A stretch of DNA of 7,492 nt from CAYZAW01 sp964476505 (GTDB lineage Bacteria > Bacillota > Clostridia > Christensenellales > CAG-138): NCBI GenBank assembly GCA_964476505.1, contig CAYZAW010000069.1:1-7492 (forward strand), written 5' to 3'. Position 1 is the stretch's first letter, and every line of letters begins with the position of its first letter. The position numbers and the translations under genes were made by a program. This document shows, in pieces, positions 1 through 5,425 of this stretch. Under the pieces are notes generated by a model, which worked only from the letters and a program-made list of their open reading frames with translations, had not been told where the DNA came from and ran no database searches.

Positions 1-16
1 CCCCTTAATTTAGGCC

Positions 17-47
17 TTGACTTTTATTTGCAGGACTCCTGTATATC
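17..47 (+). promoter_or_regulatory. Weak candidate promoter for mpg
   Basis: TTGACT at 17-22 resembles a sigma-A -35 box. TATATC at 42-47 is a poor -10 box with a long 19-bp spacer, and shifting one base to GTATAT gives 18. The surrounding 100 bp are clearly richer in A and T than the genes. The match is partial and the spacer longer than ideal, so this is only a suggestion. A short palindrome (CAGGA-C-TCCTG, 31-41) lies between the two boxes and could be an operator, or chance. Confidence 0.22.
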
Positions 48-121
48 AGTTCGATAGATATTAAAAGCATAGCATGGTTAGAACCAAAAAGCAAAGCTTA
101 GGTGGGGAAGGATGCGCGCCT

Positions 122-177
122 CAGAAGTCTTCTGCAGATGCAAGTCGGCCCGCAGGTACTTACATCTGCCCATTTGC
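122..177 (+). promoter_or_regulatory. Structured leader upstream of mpg with competing stems
   Basis: Three complementary arrangements overlap here. CAGAAG-T-CTTCTG (122-134) is a perfect inverted repeat. GCAGATG (134-140) pairs with CATCTGC (163-169), and the stem continues inward as AAGT (142-145) with ACTT (158-161) after one mismatch, giving an 11-bp imperfect hairpin. The same GCAGATG can instead pair with CATTTGC (171-177), with one G-U pair. The two partners are adjacent near-copies, so the pairings exclude each other. I do not recognise a known riboswitch or T-box, and there is no T-tract. The leader may fold in the mpg mRNA, but a function is not shown. Confidence 0.3.
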
Positions 178-249
178 AACAGAAAGGCGTTATGGATATG
201 ATACATGTAAGAAACTTTACTGTGCCGCAGGAAGCGGCGGGAGGAACGT

Positions 250-846
250 ATGCCAAAGCTGCCACGGGAATTCTATACGCAGGATACGCTGACGGTTGCA
301 AGCGAATTGTTAGGCAAGCTGCTATGCTGCAACAGCGGCGGGGTGCTCACAAAAGGCCGCATCGTGGAGGTGGAAGCGTACATGGGGCCGGAGGATCAGG
401 CGGCACACTCGCGTAACGGCATTCGTTCAGCGCGCACGGAAATCATGTATGGCAGCGGCGGCTTTGCGTATGTGTTTATGATCTACGGCATGTACCGCTG
501 CATGAACATCGTAACAAGCGCGCCGGGAAATCCCCACGCGGTGCTGATTCGCGCCTTGGAGCCGGTATTTGGTATCGAGAACATGATAAAACGCCGGAAC
601 ACCCAGGATATCCGAAAGCTCACAAACGGTCCGGGCCGTCTGTGCCAAGCCATGGGAATCGACATGCGGCATTACGGCGCAAACTTATGCGGGAACGAGC
701 TGTATCTGGAAGACGACGGCGTACCTGTGGAAGAGATCAAAACCACCCCGCGCATCAATGTGGAATACGCGGGGGAATGGGCAGCGCTGCCCTGGCGGTT
801 TATCGCGGCGGGCAGTCCGTATTTGTCTGTCAGGGAGAAGCGGTAA
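250..846 (+). CDS. mpg: DNA-3-methyladenine glycosylase (AAG/MPG family)
   Basis: Base-excision repair enzyme of 198 aa that removes alkylated purines such as 3-methyladenine, and often hypoxanthine, by flipping the base out of the helix. The protein aligns closely with human AAG. GRIVEVEAYMGPED (36-49) carries the general-base Glu42. IYGMY (78-82) carries the intercalating Tyr79. Asn86 in CMN, Arg101 in RALEP and the block NGPGRLCQAMGI (126-137) are all kept, and PWRF lies near the C terminus. The length is normal for bacterial members and no key residue is missing. The ATG at 250 has GGGAGG (239-244) five bases upstream, which fixes the start. The protein is cytoplasmic. The gene faces sodC tail to tail with 7 bp between the stop codons and is not in an operon with anything visible. 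Identification is firm; the exact substrate range is family knowledge. Confidence 0.96.
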   Translation: MPKLPREFYTQDTLTVASELLGKLLCCNSGGVLTKGRIVEVEAYMGPEDQAAHSRNGIRSARTEIMYGSGGFAYVFMIYGMYRCMNIVTSAPGNPHAVLIRALEPVFGIENMIKRRNTQDIRKLTNGPGRLCQAMGIDMRHYGANLCGNELYLEDDGVPVEEIKTTPRINVEYAGEWAALPWRFIAAGSPYLSVREKR

Positions 847-853
847 TGGCGCA

Positions 854-1345
854 TCATACCTGCCGCAGAATTATACCGCAGGCGATGCGGCTGCCGGAAT
901 CTCCTGCGGGCTGTGAAGAAAAATCGTCCCGCTGGCTGTGGATCACAATGGCGCGCCCCAGGATATCCCGAATGGATAATCGGTCGGAATAAAACCCCTG
1001 ATAGGCATAACCGTGGTTGGAAAACAACGGCGGCAGGTCTCCTGCGTGCATGGGATGCGGGCAGCTTCGTGGGTTAAAATGCCCGCCCGCAGAGGAGAAC
1101 GCCTGCGCACCGCCCGTTGGTGCACAGTCGCCGTTTTCGTGCAGGTGCAAGCCAAGTACATTGCTGCCGCAGGGAGACGTATCGTACGGCAGGCCCCACA
1201 CCTCCGTAACCATGAAAACACCGTTTCGGTACGGATAGAAATTGGCGTAGCCGGTAAGCGCCGGGTAGTCAGCGCTGCCCTTGATGTCCGCCCGGGCGGC
1301 GGGCGCTCTGGTCAGCGGGATATACAGTGGATAGGTTGGTTCCAT
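854..1345 (-). CDS. sodC: Cu/Zn superoxide dismutase, no signal peptide
   Basis: Protein of 163 aa that should convert superoxide to oxygen and hydrogen peroxide. All metal ligands are visible: copper His67 and His69 (HLHENGD), bridging His89 (GGHFNP), zinc His97, His100 and Asp103 (PHPMHAGDL), and copper His136 (IHSQRDD). The catalytic arginine is Arg153 (GSRIACG), and the usual disulfide can form between Cys74 and Cys156. The reading frame is open for a further 42 codons upstream, to 1471. However, the ATG at 1345 has GAGGTG five bases upstream and the family homology starts just after it, so the short form is chosen. There is no signal peptide or lipobox, whereas most bacterial SodC proteins are exported; some Firmicutes members also lack one. 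It differs from the Bacillus YojM type, which has lost copper ligands. Convergent with mpg. Confidence 0.95.
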   Translation of the reverse strand: MEPTYPLYIPLTRAPAARADIKGSADYPALTGYANFYPYRNGVFMVTEVWGLPYDTSPCGSNVLGLHLHENGDCAPTGGAQAFSSAGGHFNPRSCPHPMHAGDLPPLFSNHGYAYQGFYSDRLSIRDILGRAIVIHSQRDDFSSQPAGDSGSRIACGIILRQV

Positions 1346-1350
1346 AGAAT

Positions 1351-1356
1351 CACCTC
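1351..1356 (-). promoter_or_regulatory. sodC ribosome binding site
   Basis: On the minus strand GAGGTG lies five bases before the ATG at 1345-1343. It decides the start: the upstream in-frame ATGs (1369, 1438 and 1471 on the minus strand) have no comparable SD at proper spacing. Confidence 0.8.
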
Positions 1357-1367
1357 GTTTTAATTTC

Positions 1368-1387
1368 ATATGCCCTAATATGCCCTT
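1368..1387 (-). repeat. Two-copy 10-bp tandem repeat in the sodC leader
   Basis: On the plus strand ATATGCCCTA (1368-1377) is followed immediately by ATATGCCCTT (1378-1387), nine of ten bases identical. The copies are one helical turn apart and end about 12 bp upstream of the sodC SD. Spacing of one turn is typical of tandem protein-binding half sites, so an operator is possible, but no known Fur, PerR or Zur box is recognisable. Two copies could also be chance. Confidence 0.4.
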
Positions 1388-1594
1388 TAGCTGGAATCTG
1401 TTCGGCGTATATGTAAAATTCACCTCTAAATCATGCATTGTAAAGAAGTATATACATCTAACGCATATCACATGCTTCTGCGAAACGAATCGAAGCGCAG
1501 CGAAAGTGACAAGACCCTGCCTGAACTAAAAAAGCAAAATAACAGAATATGACATTTTATGCAGACGGCGCATATATACTGTACTGCCTGTTGT

Positions 1595-1623
1595 TTGCTG
1601 CATAGCGGCAACGGAGCTTTTTT
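1595..1623 (+). terminator. Weak terminator-like hairpin on the plus strand
   Basis: TTGCTGC (1595-1601) pairs with GCGGCAA (1605-1611), seven pairs including one G-U, over an ATA loop. A run of six T follows at 1618-1623. The six-base gap (CGGAGC) between stem and T-run is longer than in a good intrinsic terminator, so efficiency is doubtful. Reading on the plus strand, it would stop transcripts arriving from mpg after they had crossed sodC in antisense. Confidence 0.22.
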
Positions 1624-1730
1624 CGCTTGTCGATTGACGGGATTTTTACGGCGCTGTGCGGCAAAATGCGGCAACAATCCATCGAACGGACGAAGGCTGT
1701 CGAAAGCCTGCAGGCAGTGGTGGGACGGGA

Positions 1731-1759
1731 TTGCCGCGGGAAAACCGGATTACTATACT
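1731..1759 (+). promoter_or_regulatory. Candidate sigma-A promoter of the surface operon
   Basis: TTGCCG (1731-1736) and TATACT (1754-1759) are separated by exactly 17 bp. The -10 matches consensus at five of six positions and the -35 at four. Transcription would start near 1766, leaving a 5' UTR of about 138 nt before the GTG at 1904. This is the best promoter-like pair upstream of the operon and no other is seen between the later genes. Confidence 0.5.
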
Positions 1760-1785
1760 GAAACCCGTTGTCGTACCGGCGAAAT

Positions 1786-1805
1786 GGCGGCAGGCCGCCT
1801 GCGCC
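1786..1805 (+). promoter_or_regulatory. Stable GC hairpin in the operon 5' UTR
   Basis: GGCG pairs with CGCC and, after one bulged G, CAGG pairs with CCTG around a CCG loop: eight pairs, nearly all GC. It is followed by AAAAGG, not a T-run, so it is not a classical terminator. It lies about 100 nt before the first start codon and inside the predicted transcript. It may stabilise the mRNA or be part of a larger regulatory fold. Confidence 0.35.
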
Positions 1806-1893
1806 AAAAGGGCACGTTCGGCATGCGGCGTTTTAGCTGTATGGTTTAAAAAATCGCGTGCCCGTACACGCTTAAAGAGACTTTTTAGAAAGT

Positions 1894-1899
1894 GGTGAT
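1894..1899 (+). promoter_or_regulatory. Ribosome binding site choosing the GTG at 1904
   Basis: GGTGAT lies just upstream of the GTG at 1904 and resembles the GAGGTGATTCT-ATG context of sodC. Two earlier in-frame GTG codons (1892, 1895) overlap this SD and have none of their own. Starting at 1904 gives a clean MKKR-type signal peptide. Confidence 0.65.
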
Positions 1900-1903
1900 T
1901 TGC

Positions 1904-3262
1904 GTGAAAAAACGACTGGTACGATGGCTTGCCGTCTGCTGTGCGGCATGCGTTCTCTTTCCCTCGGCAGCGCAGGCGGCAGCCTTGTATTTGCCCATCG
2001 GCAGCGCCGAGGTGCCGGACGAGATCGAACGGATGTTCGATTCCGCGCTGCTGGCGGAACCCAACAGCAATACGGTGCTGTTTGAAAAGGATACGGATAA
2101 AGCCTTTACGCCCACCGGCGGCGCGGTAACGCTGATGACAGCGTATATCGTAACGCAGGAGGCCGATTGGGAGCAGGAGATTCCCATAATTGACGCGGTA
2201 AGCACGCTGTCCTCCAAGGTGCGCAAGCTGCATTTGCGTCCCGGCGAGCGCTGGCTCGTAAAGGACTTAACGGCAGGCATGCTGCTGCACGGCGCGCAGG
2301 ATGCGTCGCTGGTACTGTGCGATCACGTCAGCGGGTCGGAAACGGGCTTTACGGCGCTGATGAACCGTTATGCCAAGGAGCTTGGCATGACGCATACGGT
2401 CTATCAAAACCCCTTAGGAGCGTATGCCTCGGGGCAGACCACAACGGTTTCAGATCTGCTGGTTCTTGCCCGGGCAGTGCTGCACAACGATACCCTGCGG
2501 GAGCTGCTGGGCAAAAGCGCATACGATACGGTCAACGGCAAAACCGTGCAAAACCGAATGCAGATCATGCAGGAGGGCAGCGCCAGCTATGACGCGCGCG
2601 TTTGCGGTCTCGGAGCGGGCTCTACCGCCGCAGCCGGTACCAATATGCTGCTGTACGCGGCGGAACAGAGCAGGACACTGCTTCTTATCGCATACTCTCA
2701 GGCAGACGATCAGGCGCGGGGCGAAAAAAACGCAAAGCAGGCGTTGGATTTTTTCTGGGAGGCGTATCAGCCGGTGGACGTAACGCAAACGGTGCGAACA
2801 CTGCTGGCTGAACAAACCGTTGCAGCGGCGGACGGCACAATCATCAAACCCGGCATGCCTGTTGCCTGCACTGTACTTGCGGAGCGCGAACGGGCGAACC
2901 AGATACGGCAGCAGGGTGCTTCCGGCTTTACGGTAAAGGGGCTTCCCGCCGTTACCGCCGCCCCAAGCGCGGGAGAGCCCATCGGCAGCGTGCAGATATG
3001 CTATCAGGGACGGGAGGTGCTGGAGGTACCGCTGACCGCGGCGGAGGTGATACCGCCGGAGGCAGCACAAAATGGCCCTGCGGAGGAAACAGAACAGCCG
3101 GAGGTGGAGATTCCCGTATACGGCCCGGAGGATTGGGCCGGGAACAGCCGGGAGCGGTCTTTTACCGAGTTGTACGGGTTTTGGATCGTTCTCACGGGAA
3201 CGGCAGTGCTTGCGGCCTTGATACTGCTTGCGGCAAAAGCGCCGCGCCGAAGAAAACACTAG
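1904..3262 (+). CDS. Catalytically dead D-Ala-D-Ala carboxypeptidase homologue (S11 / PBP5-like pseudoenzyme)
   Basis: Protein of 452 aa with the layout of a DacF/PBP5-type low-molecular-mass penicillin-binding protein: signal peptide (1-25, likely cut after AQA), S11 transpeptidase-like domain (about 40-290), a beta-rich PBP5 C-terminal-like domain (about 290-380), an acidic Pro/Glu linker, one membrane helix (about 426-445) and a basic tail (PRRRKH). Family landmarks are easy to follow: VLFEKDTDKAF, LMTAY, LHLRPGERW, ALMNRYAKELGM and QNPLGAY. The active site is gone. SxxK at the position before LMTA reads GAVT (73-76), and there is no serine between 55 and 100. The SxN site before DA reads GAQ (130-132). 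The KTG site after GL reads GAG (237-239). It should therefore not cleave muropeptides or be acylated by penicillin. It could bind peptidoglycan stem peptides or act as a scaffold on the outer membrane face (inference). First gene of the operon, 18 bp before the next. The frame is intact, so this is not a decaying pseudogene. Confidence 0.88.
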   Translation: MKKRLVRWLAVCCAACVLFPSAAQAAALYLPIGSAEVPDEIERMFDSALLAEPNSNTVLFEKDTDKAFTPTGGAVTLMTAYIVTQEADWEQEIPIIDAVSTLSSKVRKLHLRPGERWLVKDLTAGMLLHGAQDASLVLCDHVSGSETGFTALMNRYAKELGMTHTVYQNPLGAYASGQTTTVSDLLVLARAVLHNDTLRELLGKSAYDTVNGKTVQNRMQIMQEGSASYDARVCGLGAGSTAAAGTNMLLYAAEQSRTLLLIAYSQADDQARGEKNAKQALDFFWEAYQPVDVTQTVRTLLAEQTVAAADGTIIKPGMPVACTVLAERERANQIRQQGASGFTVKGLPAVTAAPSAGEPIGSVQICYQGREVLEVPLTAAEVIPPEAAQNGPAEETEQPEVEIPVYGPEDWAGNSRERSFTELYGFWIVLTGTAVLAALILLAAKAPRRRKH

Positions 3263-3280
3263 CGGATCGGAGAGGAACAT

Positions 3281-3955
3281 ATGACAGAAATCACCATAAG
3301 AGACGTGCTAAGAATCATACGCCAGCGCATCTGGTTGATCGTGCTGCTGCCGTTTTTTGCGGCAACCGCCGCGGCAGTGCTGGTGTGGTTTGTGATTCCG
3401 CCGGTATACACCGCCACCGCCTCTTTGTATGTGCTCAACAAGCAAAGCACGGAAAACAGCATCATCAATTACAGCGATCTGCAGTCCAGCGCGCTTTTAA
3501 CGGCGGACTACCGGGAGCTGATATTAAGCAAGCGCGTGCTTAGCGCAGTGGCTAAGCAGTACGGGCAAAATGCGGACAGTATGCAGGAGGATTTTGATAT
3601 CGGCGTTACCAGCGCAAACAATACGCGGGTGTTGGAGATCGCCGTTACCTCCGGCGATCCCGTGCTGGCGGCGAACATGGCAAACGCCATCGGGCGGGAG
3701 TTTGCCACCACCGTGGTAGAGATCATGGACGCCAACAACGTAAGCTTTGTAGACATTGCCGAGCCGCCCCCCGCGCCTGCCGCACCGAAAAAACTCTTAA
3801 CCGTTGGAATAGCGGGCATTGCAGCGTTGCTGTTGGCCATCGGCATCGCGCTGCTCCTGGAAATGCTCAATACCACCATCCGCACGGCAGAGGATGTGGA
3901 AAAGGCTCTTGGCTTATCGGTGCTGGCGCGGGTGCCAAGCTTTGAGGTGAAATAG
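3281..3955 (+). CDS. cpsC: Wzz/CpsC-type polysaccharide co-polymerase, tyrosine-kinase adaptor
   Basis: Membrane protein of 224 aa. In Firmicutes this family (CpsC, CapA, YwqC) sets polysaccharide chain length and activates the partner tyrosine kinase through its cytoplasmic tail. Visible parts are a short cytoplasmic N terminus, membrane helix 1 (about 17-40), an extracellular Wzz domain beginning PPVYTATASLYVL, a proline-rich stretch EPPPAPAAPKK (161-171) just before membrane helix 2 (about 172-194), and a C-terminal cytoplasmic segment with NTTIRTAEDVEKALGL, which is characteristic of the family and touches the kinase. The length is normal. The ATG at 3281 follows GAGAGGA with good spacing. 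The kinase gene starts one base after this stop, and its SD (GAGGTGA) lies inside the end of this gene, so the two are probably translationally coupled. Whether the polymer is a capsule, an exopolysaccharide or another wall glycan cannot be told from this window. Confidence 0.9.
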   Translation: MTEITIRDVLRIIRQRIWLIVLLPFFAATAAAVLVWFVIPPVYTATASLYVLNKQSTENSIINYSDLQSSALLTADYRELILSKRVLSAVAKQYGQNADSMQEDFDIGVTSANNTRVLEIAVTSGDPVLAANMANAIGREFATTVVEIMDANNVSFVDIAEPPPAPAAPKKLLTVGIAGIAALLLAIGIALLLEMLNTTIRTAEDVEKALGLSVLARVPSFEVK

Positions 3956-3956
3956 C

Positions 3957-4730
3957 ATGACGGTTAATAACGTGATCGAACAGTACGGCAAGGCCGGCTC
4001 TGCGCTGCATGATGCCGTAAAGACCCTTCGCACCAACATCCGGTTTTCCGGCATGGATCAGGACATCCGCACCATCGTGATCACAAGCGTGATGCCCCAT
4101 GACGGGAAAACAACGCTTTCCATATTCTTGGGCGTTGCCATGGCAGAAAGCGGTCAGCGCACTCTTTTGGTGGAATGCGACTGCCGCAGGCCTATGCTGC
4201 AAAACTATCTCAAGCTGCGCTCCACCGGCGGGCTTGTAGAGCTTTTAAGCAAGCGGGCGGGCGTTGCAGAGGCCGTAACGCATACGGGCGTGGAGCGGCT
4301 GGATCTGCTGTCTTCCATGGTGCTGGCAAACCCCGTAGAAATTCTTGGCTCCAACCGTTTCCAAAGCGTAGTGGAGGAATTGAAGGGGTATTACGATGTG
4401 ATCATATTTGATACGCCGCCCTTGGGTTCCTTTATCGAGGCGGCGATACTGGCGTCACGCGCGGACGGCACGGTGCTTGTGATGCAGCCCGGCAGTACCG
4501 ACGTGACCGCGGCACAAAACGCGGTAGCCCAGTTGGAGAAGGGCAAGGCGCATGTGCTTGGCGCGGTGCTCAACAATGTGGCGATGACTCCGGATGCGTA
4601 TTACTACGCGGACTATTACTACCGCGGCGGTGCCAAGCACAAAAAAGCCCCTGCACATGCCGCAAAGAAACCCAAAGCGCTCCGGCAGCCGCCGCCCGTA
4701 AGGCACGGCGCAGGCAGCGCTGCCCGGTAA
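3957..4730 (+). CDS. cpsD: CpsD-type bacterial tyrosine kinase (BY-kinase)
   Basis: Cytoplasmic P-loop kinase of 257 aa that autophosphorylates on a tyrosine cluster and controls polysaccharide synthesis together with the adaptor encoded just upstream. Walker A is TSVMPHDGKTT (43-53, Lys51), Walker A' is LLVECDCRRP (70-79) and Walker B is VIIFDTPP (148-155). The cluster YYYADYYY (215-222) supplies six tyrosines. Three details are off consensus. The P-loop has His48 where most relatives have Gly or Asn. Walker A' has Glu73 for the first Asp. The oligomerisation motif E-x2-R-x2-R reads D-AV-K-TL-R (19-25). All are mild. More unusual, the tyrosine cluster is not at the end of the protein: 35 further residues rich in Lys, Arg, Ala and Pro follow. 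Kinase activity is expected. The PHP phosphatase 11 bp downstream is the expected antagonist. Confidence 0.93.
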   Translation: MTVNNVIEQYGKAGSALHDAVKTLRTNIRFSGMDQDIRTIVITSVMPHDGKTTLSIFLGVAMAESGQRTLLVECDCRRPMLQNYLKLRSTGGLVELLSKRAGVAEAVTHTGVERLDLLSSMVLANPVEILGSNRFQSVVEELKGYYDVIIFDTPPLGSFIEAAILASRADGTVLVMQPGSTDVTAAQNAVAQLEKGKAHVLGAVLNNVAMTPDAYYYADYYYRGGAKHKKAPAHAAKKPKALRQPPPVRHGAGSAAR

Positions 4731-4741
4731 GGGGGCTGGGC

Positions 4742-5410
4742 ATGCAACGCTGGGATATCCACTGCCATATCCTGCCGGGGGTGGATGATGGCGCAAATAC
4801 GCCGGAGCAAACCAAAAGGATGCTGCTGGCGGCAAAGGCGGCGGGCATTACAGGGGTGATCGCCACGCCGCATATCAAAACCATGCAGCCGGATATGGAT
4901 CGAATCAGCGCATGCTTCGCGGGGGTGAAGCATCTGTTTATCCAGCAGGGCATAGCGCTGCGGCTGGGCTACGAATTTGACTCACGGCTTCTGTGGGAAA
5001 GCCCCGGCATGCGTTTGCAACCGTTTTGTATAGAGGGCACGGGAACGGTGCTTTTGGAGCTTTCCCGCGGCTATCTGCCCCTGCAATGGGAAAACGGACT
5101 GCGGCGCATACAGGGGCAGGGCTTGGATATCATCATTGCTCACCCGGAGCGTTGCCAGCCGATACAGGAGGATGTGGGCATCGCCGTGCGAATGGCGGAG
5201 ATCGGCTGTGAGCTGCAGCTTTCCGCCAATGCGATCGACTGCACTTTGCTGTCAAAGGAGCGCAGGTGCCAAGCGGCGCTGCTGCGGCAGGGGCTGATAT
5301 CATACATCGCGTCCGACGCGCATACTGCCGGGGATTACCGCGCGTATGCACAGGCACAAAAACGCTGGGGGGCATGGGTCAAGCCCGGCGAGTTATTGCA
5401 AAAGCTGTAA
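4742..5410 (+). CDS. cpsB: CpsB-type PHP-family protein-tyrosine phosphatase
   Basis: Manganese-dependent phosphatase of 222 aa from the polymerase-and-histidinol-phosphatase (PHP) superfamily. Relatives CpsB, CapC and YwqE remove phosphate from the tyrosine cluster of the partner kinase. The metal ligands known from pneumococcal CpsB all have counterparts: His7 and His9 (DIHCH), Asp16 (VDDG), His44 (TPH), Glu78 (GYEF), Glu106 (LLEL), His134 (AHPERC), and Asp192 and His194 (SDAH). It is slightly shorter than the usual 240-255 aa but has no missing motif. It is cytoplasmic, with no signal peptide. The ATG at 4742 follows a GGGGG-rich SD. The order adaptor, kinase, phosphatase differs from the pneumococcal B-C-D order. 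Its presence shows that phosphotyrosine cycling is built into this operon. Confidence 0.94.
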   Translation: MQRWDIHCHILPGVDDGANTPEQTKRMLLAAKAAGITGVIATPHIKTMQPDMDRISACFAGVKHLFIQQGIALRLGYEFDSRLLWESPGMRLQPFCIEGTGTVLLELSRGYLPLQWENGLRRIQGQGLDIIIAHPERCQPIQEDVGIAVRMAEIGCELQLSANAIDCTLLSKERRCQAALLRQGLISYIASDAHTAGDYRAYAQAQKRWGAWVKPGELLQKL

Positions 5411-5411
5411 C

Positions 5412-5416
5412 GGAGG
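5412..5416 (+). promoter_or_regulatory. Ribosome binding site of the sortase gene (TTG start)
   Basis: GGAGG at 5412-5416 stands nine bases before the TTG at 5426. An ATG at 5418 is nearer, but it is only one base from the SD and in another frame that ends after 62 codons without any family match. TTG is therefore the start of the sortase. No other in-frame start lies upstream of the membrane helix. Confidence 0.65.
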
Positions 5417-5425
5417 AATGACCGG

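Larger units (their letters stand above)
1346..1903. other. Intergenic region between divergent sodC and the surface operon
   Basis: About 560 bp without a gene I can support. The first 220 bp (1346-1565) are AT-rich and should hold the sodC promoter, although I could not pick convincing -35/-10 boxes on the minus strand. A run of four CGAA tetramers lies at about 1480-1505. The second half is GC-rich and has several short open frames in both directions, none with an SD, a homology signal or a domain. One of these frames (1656-1898, +) ends in a very basic stretch and stops just before the next gene. It may be a decayed remnant but I do not call it. Specific sites in this region are listed separately. 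Confidence 0.6.

Noticed and set aside
75..86. TGGTTAGAACCA palindrome as part of a tRNA or T-box
   Set aside because: No cloverleaf, no T-loop consensus and no T-box core motif nearby; treated as a chance short inverted repeat.
74..416. Two plus-strand frames upstream of and overlapping mpg
   Set aside because: They overlap the clearly real mpg start region, lack SD sites with sensible spacing and show no recognisable protein features.
1346..1471. 42-codon N-terminal extension of SodC
   Set aside because: Homology starts after the ATG at 1345, which has a good SD. The extension does not form a signal peptide and contains the tandem repeat of the leader.
1784..1849. Possible 21-codon leader peptide in the operon 5' UTR
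   Set aside because: The ATG has no SD, it overlaps the stable hairpin, and no run of regulatory codons is visible.
1656..1898. Plus-strand frame of 80 codons ending in a basic stretch just before the S11 homologue
   Set aside because: No SD before its ATG, its start lies upstream of the best promoter, and the peptide matches no family I know. It may be a remnant, but coding cannot be supported.
1646..2233. Minus-strand open frame of 195 codons
   Set aside because: It overlaps the start of the S11 homologue, and its composition is dominated by Arg, Gly and Ala as expected for an out-of-frame reading. No SD or motif.
2450..3280. Long minus-strand open frame (276 codons) opposite the carboxypeptidase homologue
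   Set aside because: It lies entirely antisense to a gene with clear domain homology, has no SD and no family signal. GC-rich coding DNA commonly gives such mirror frames.
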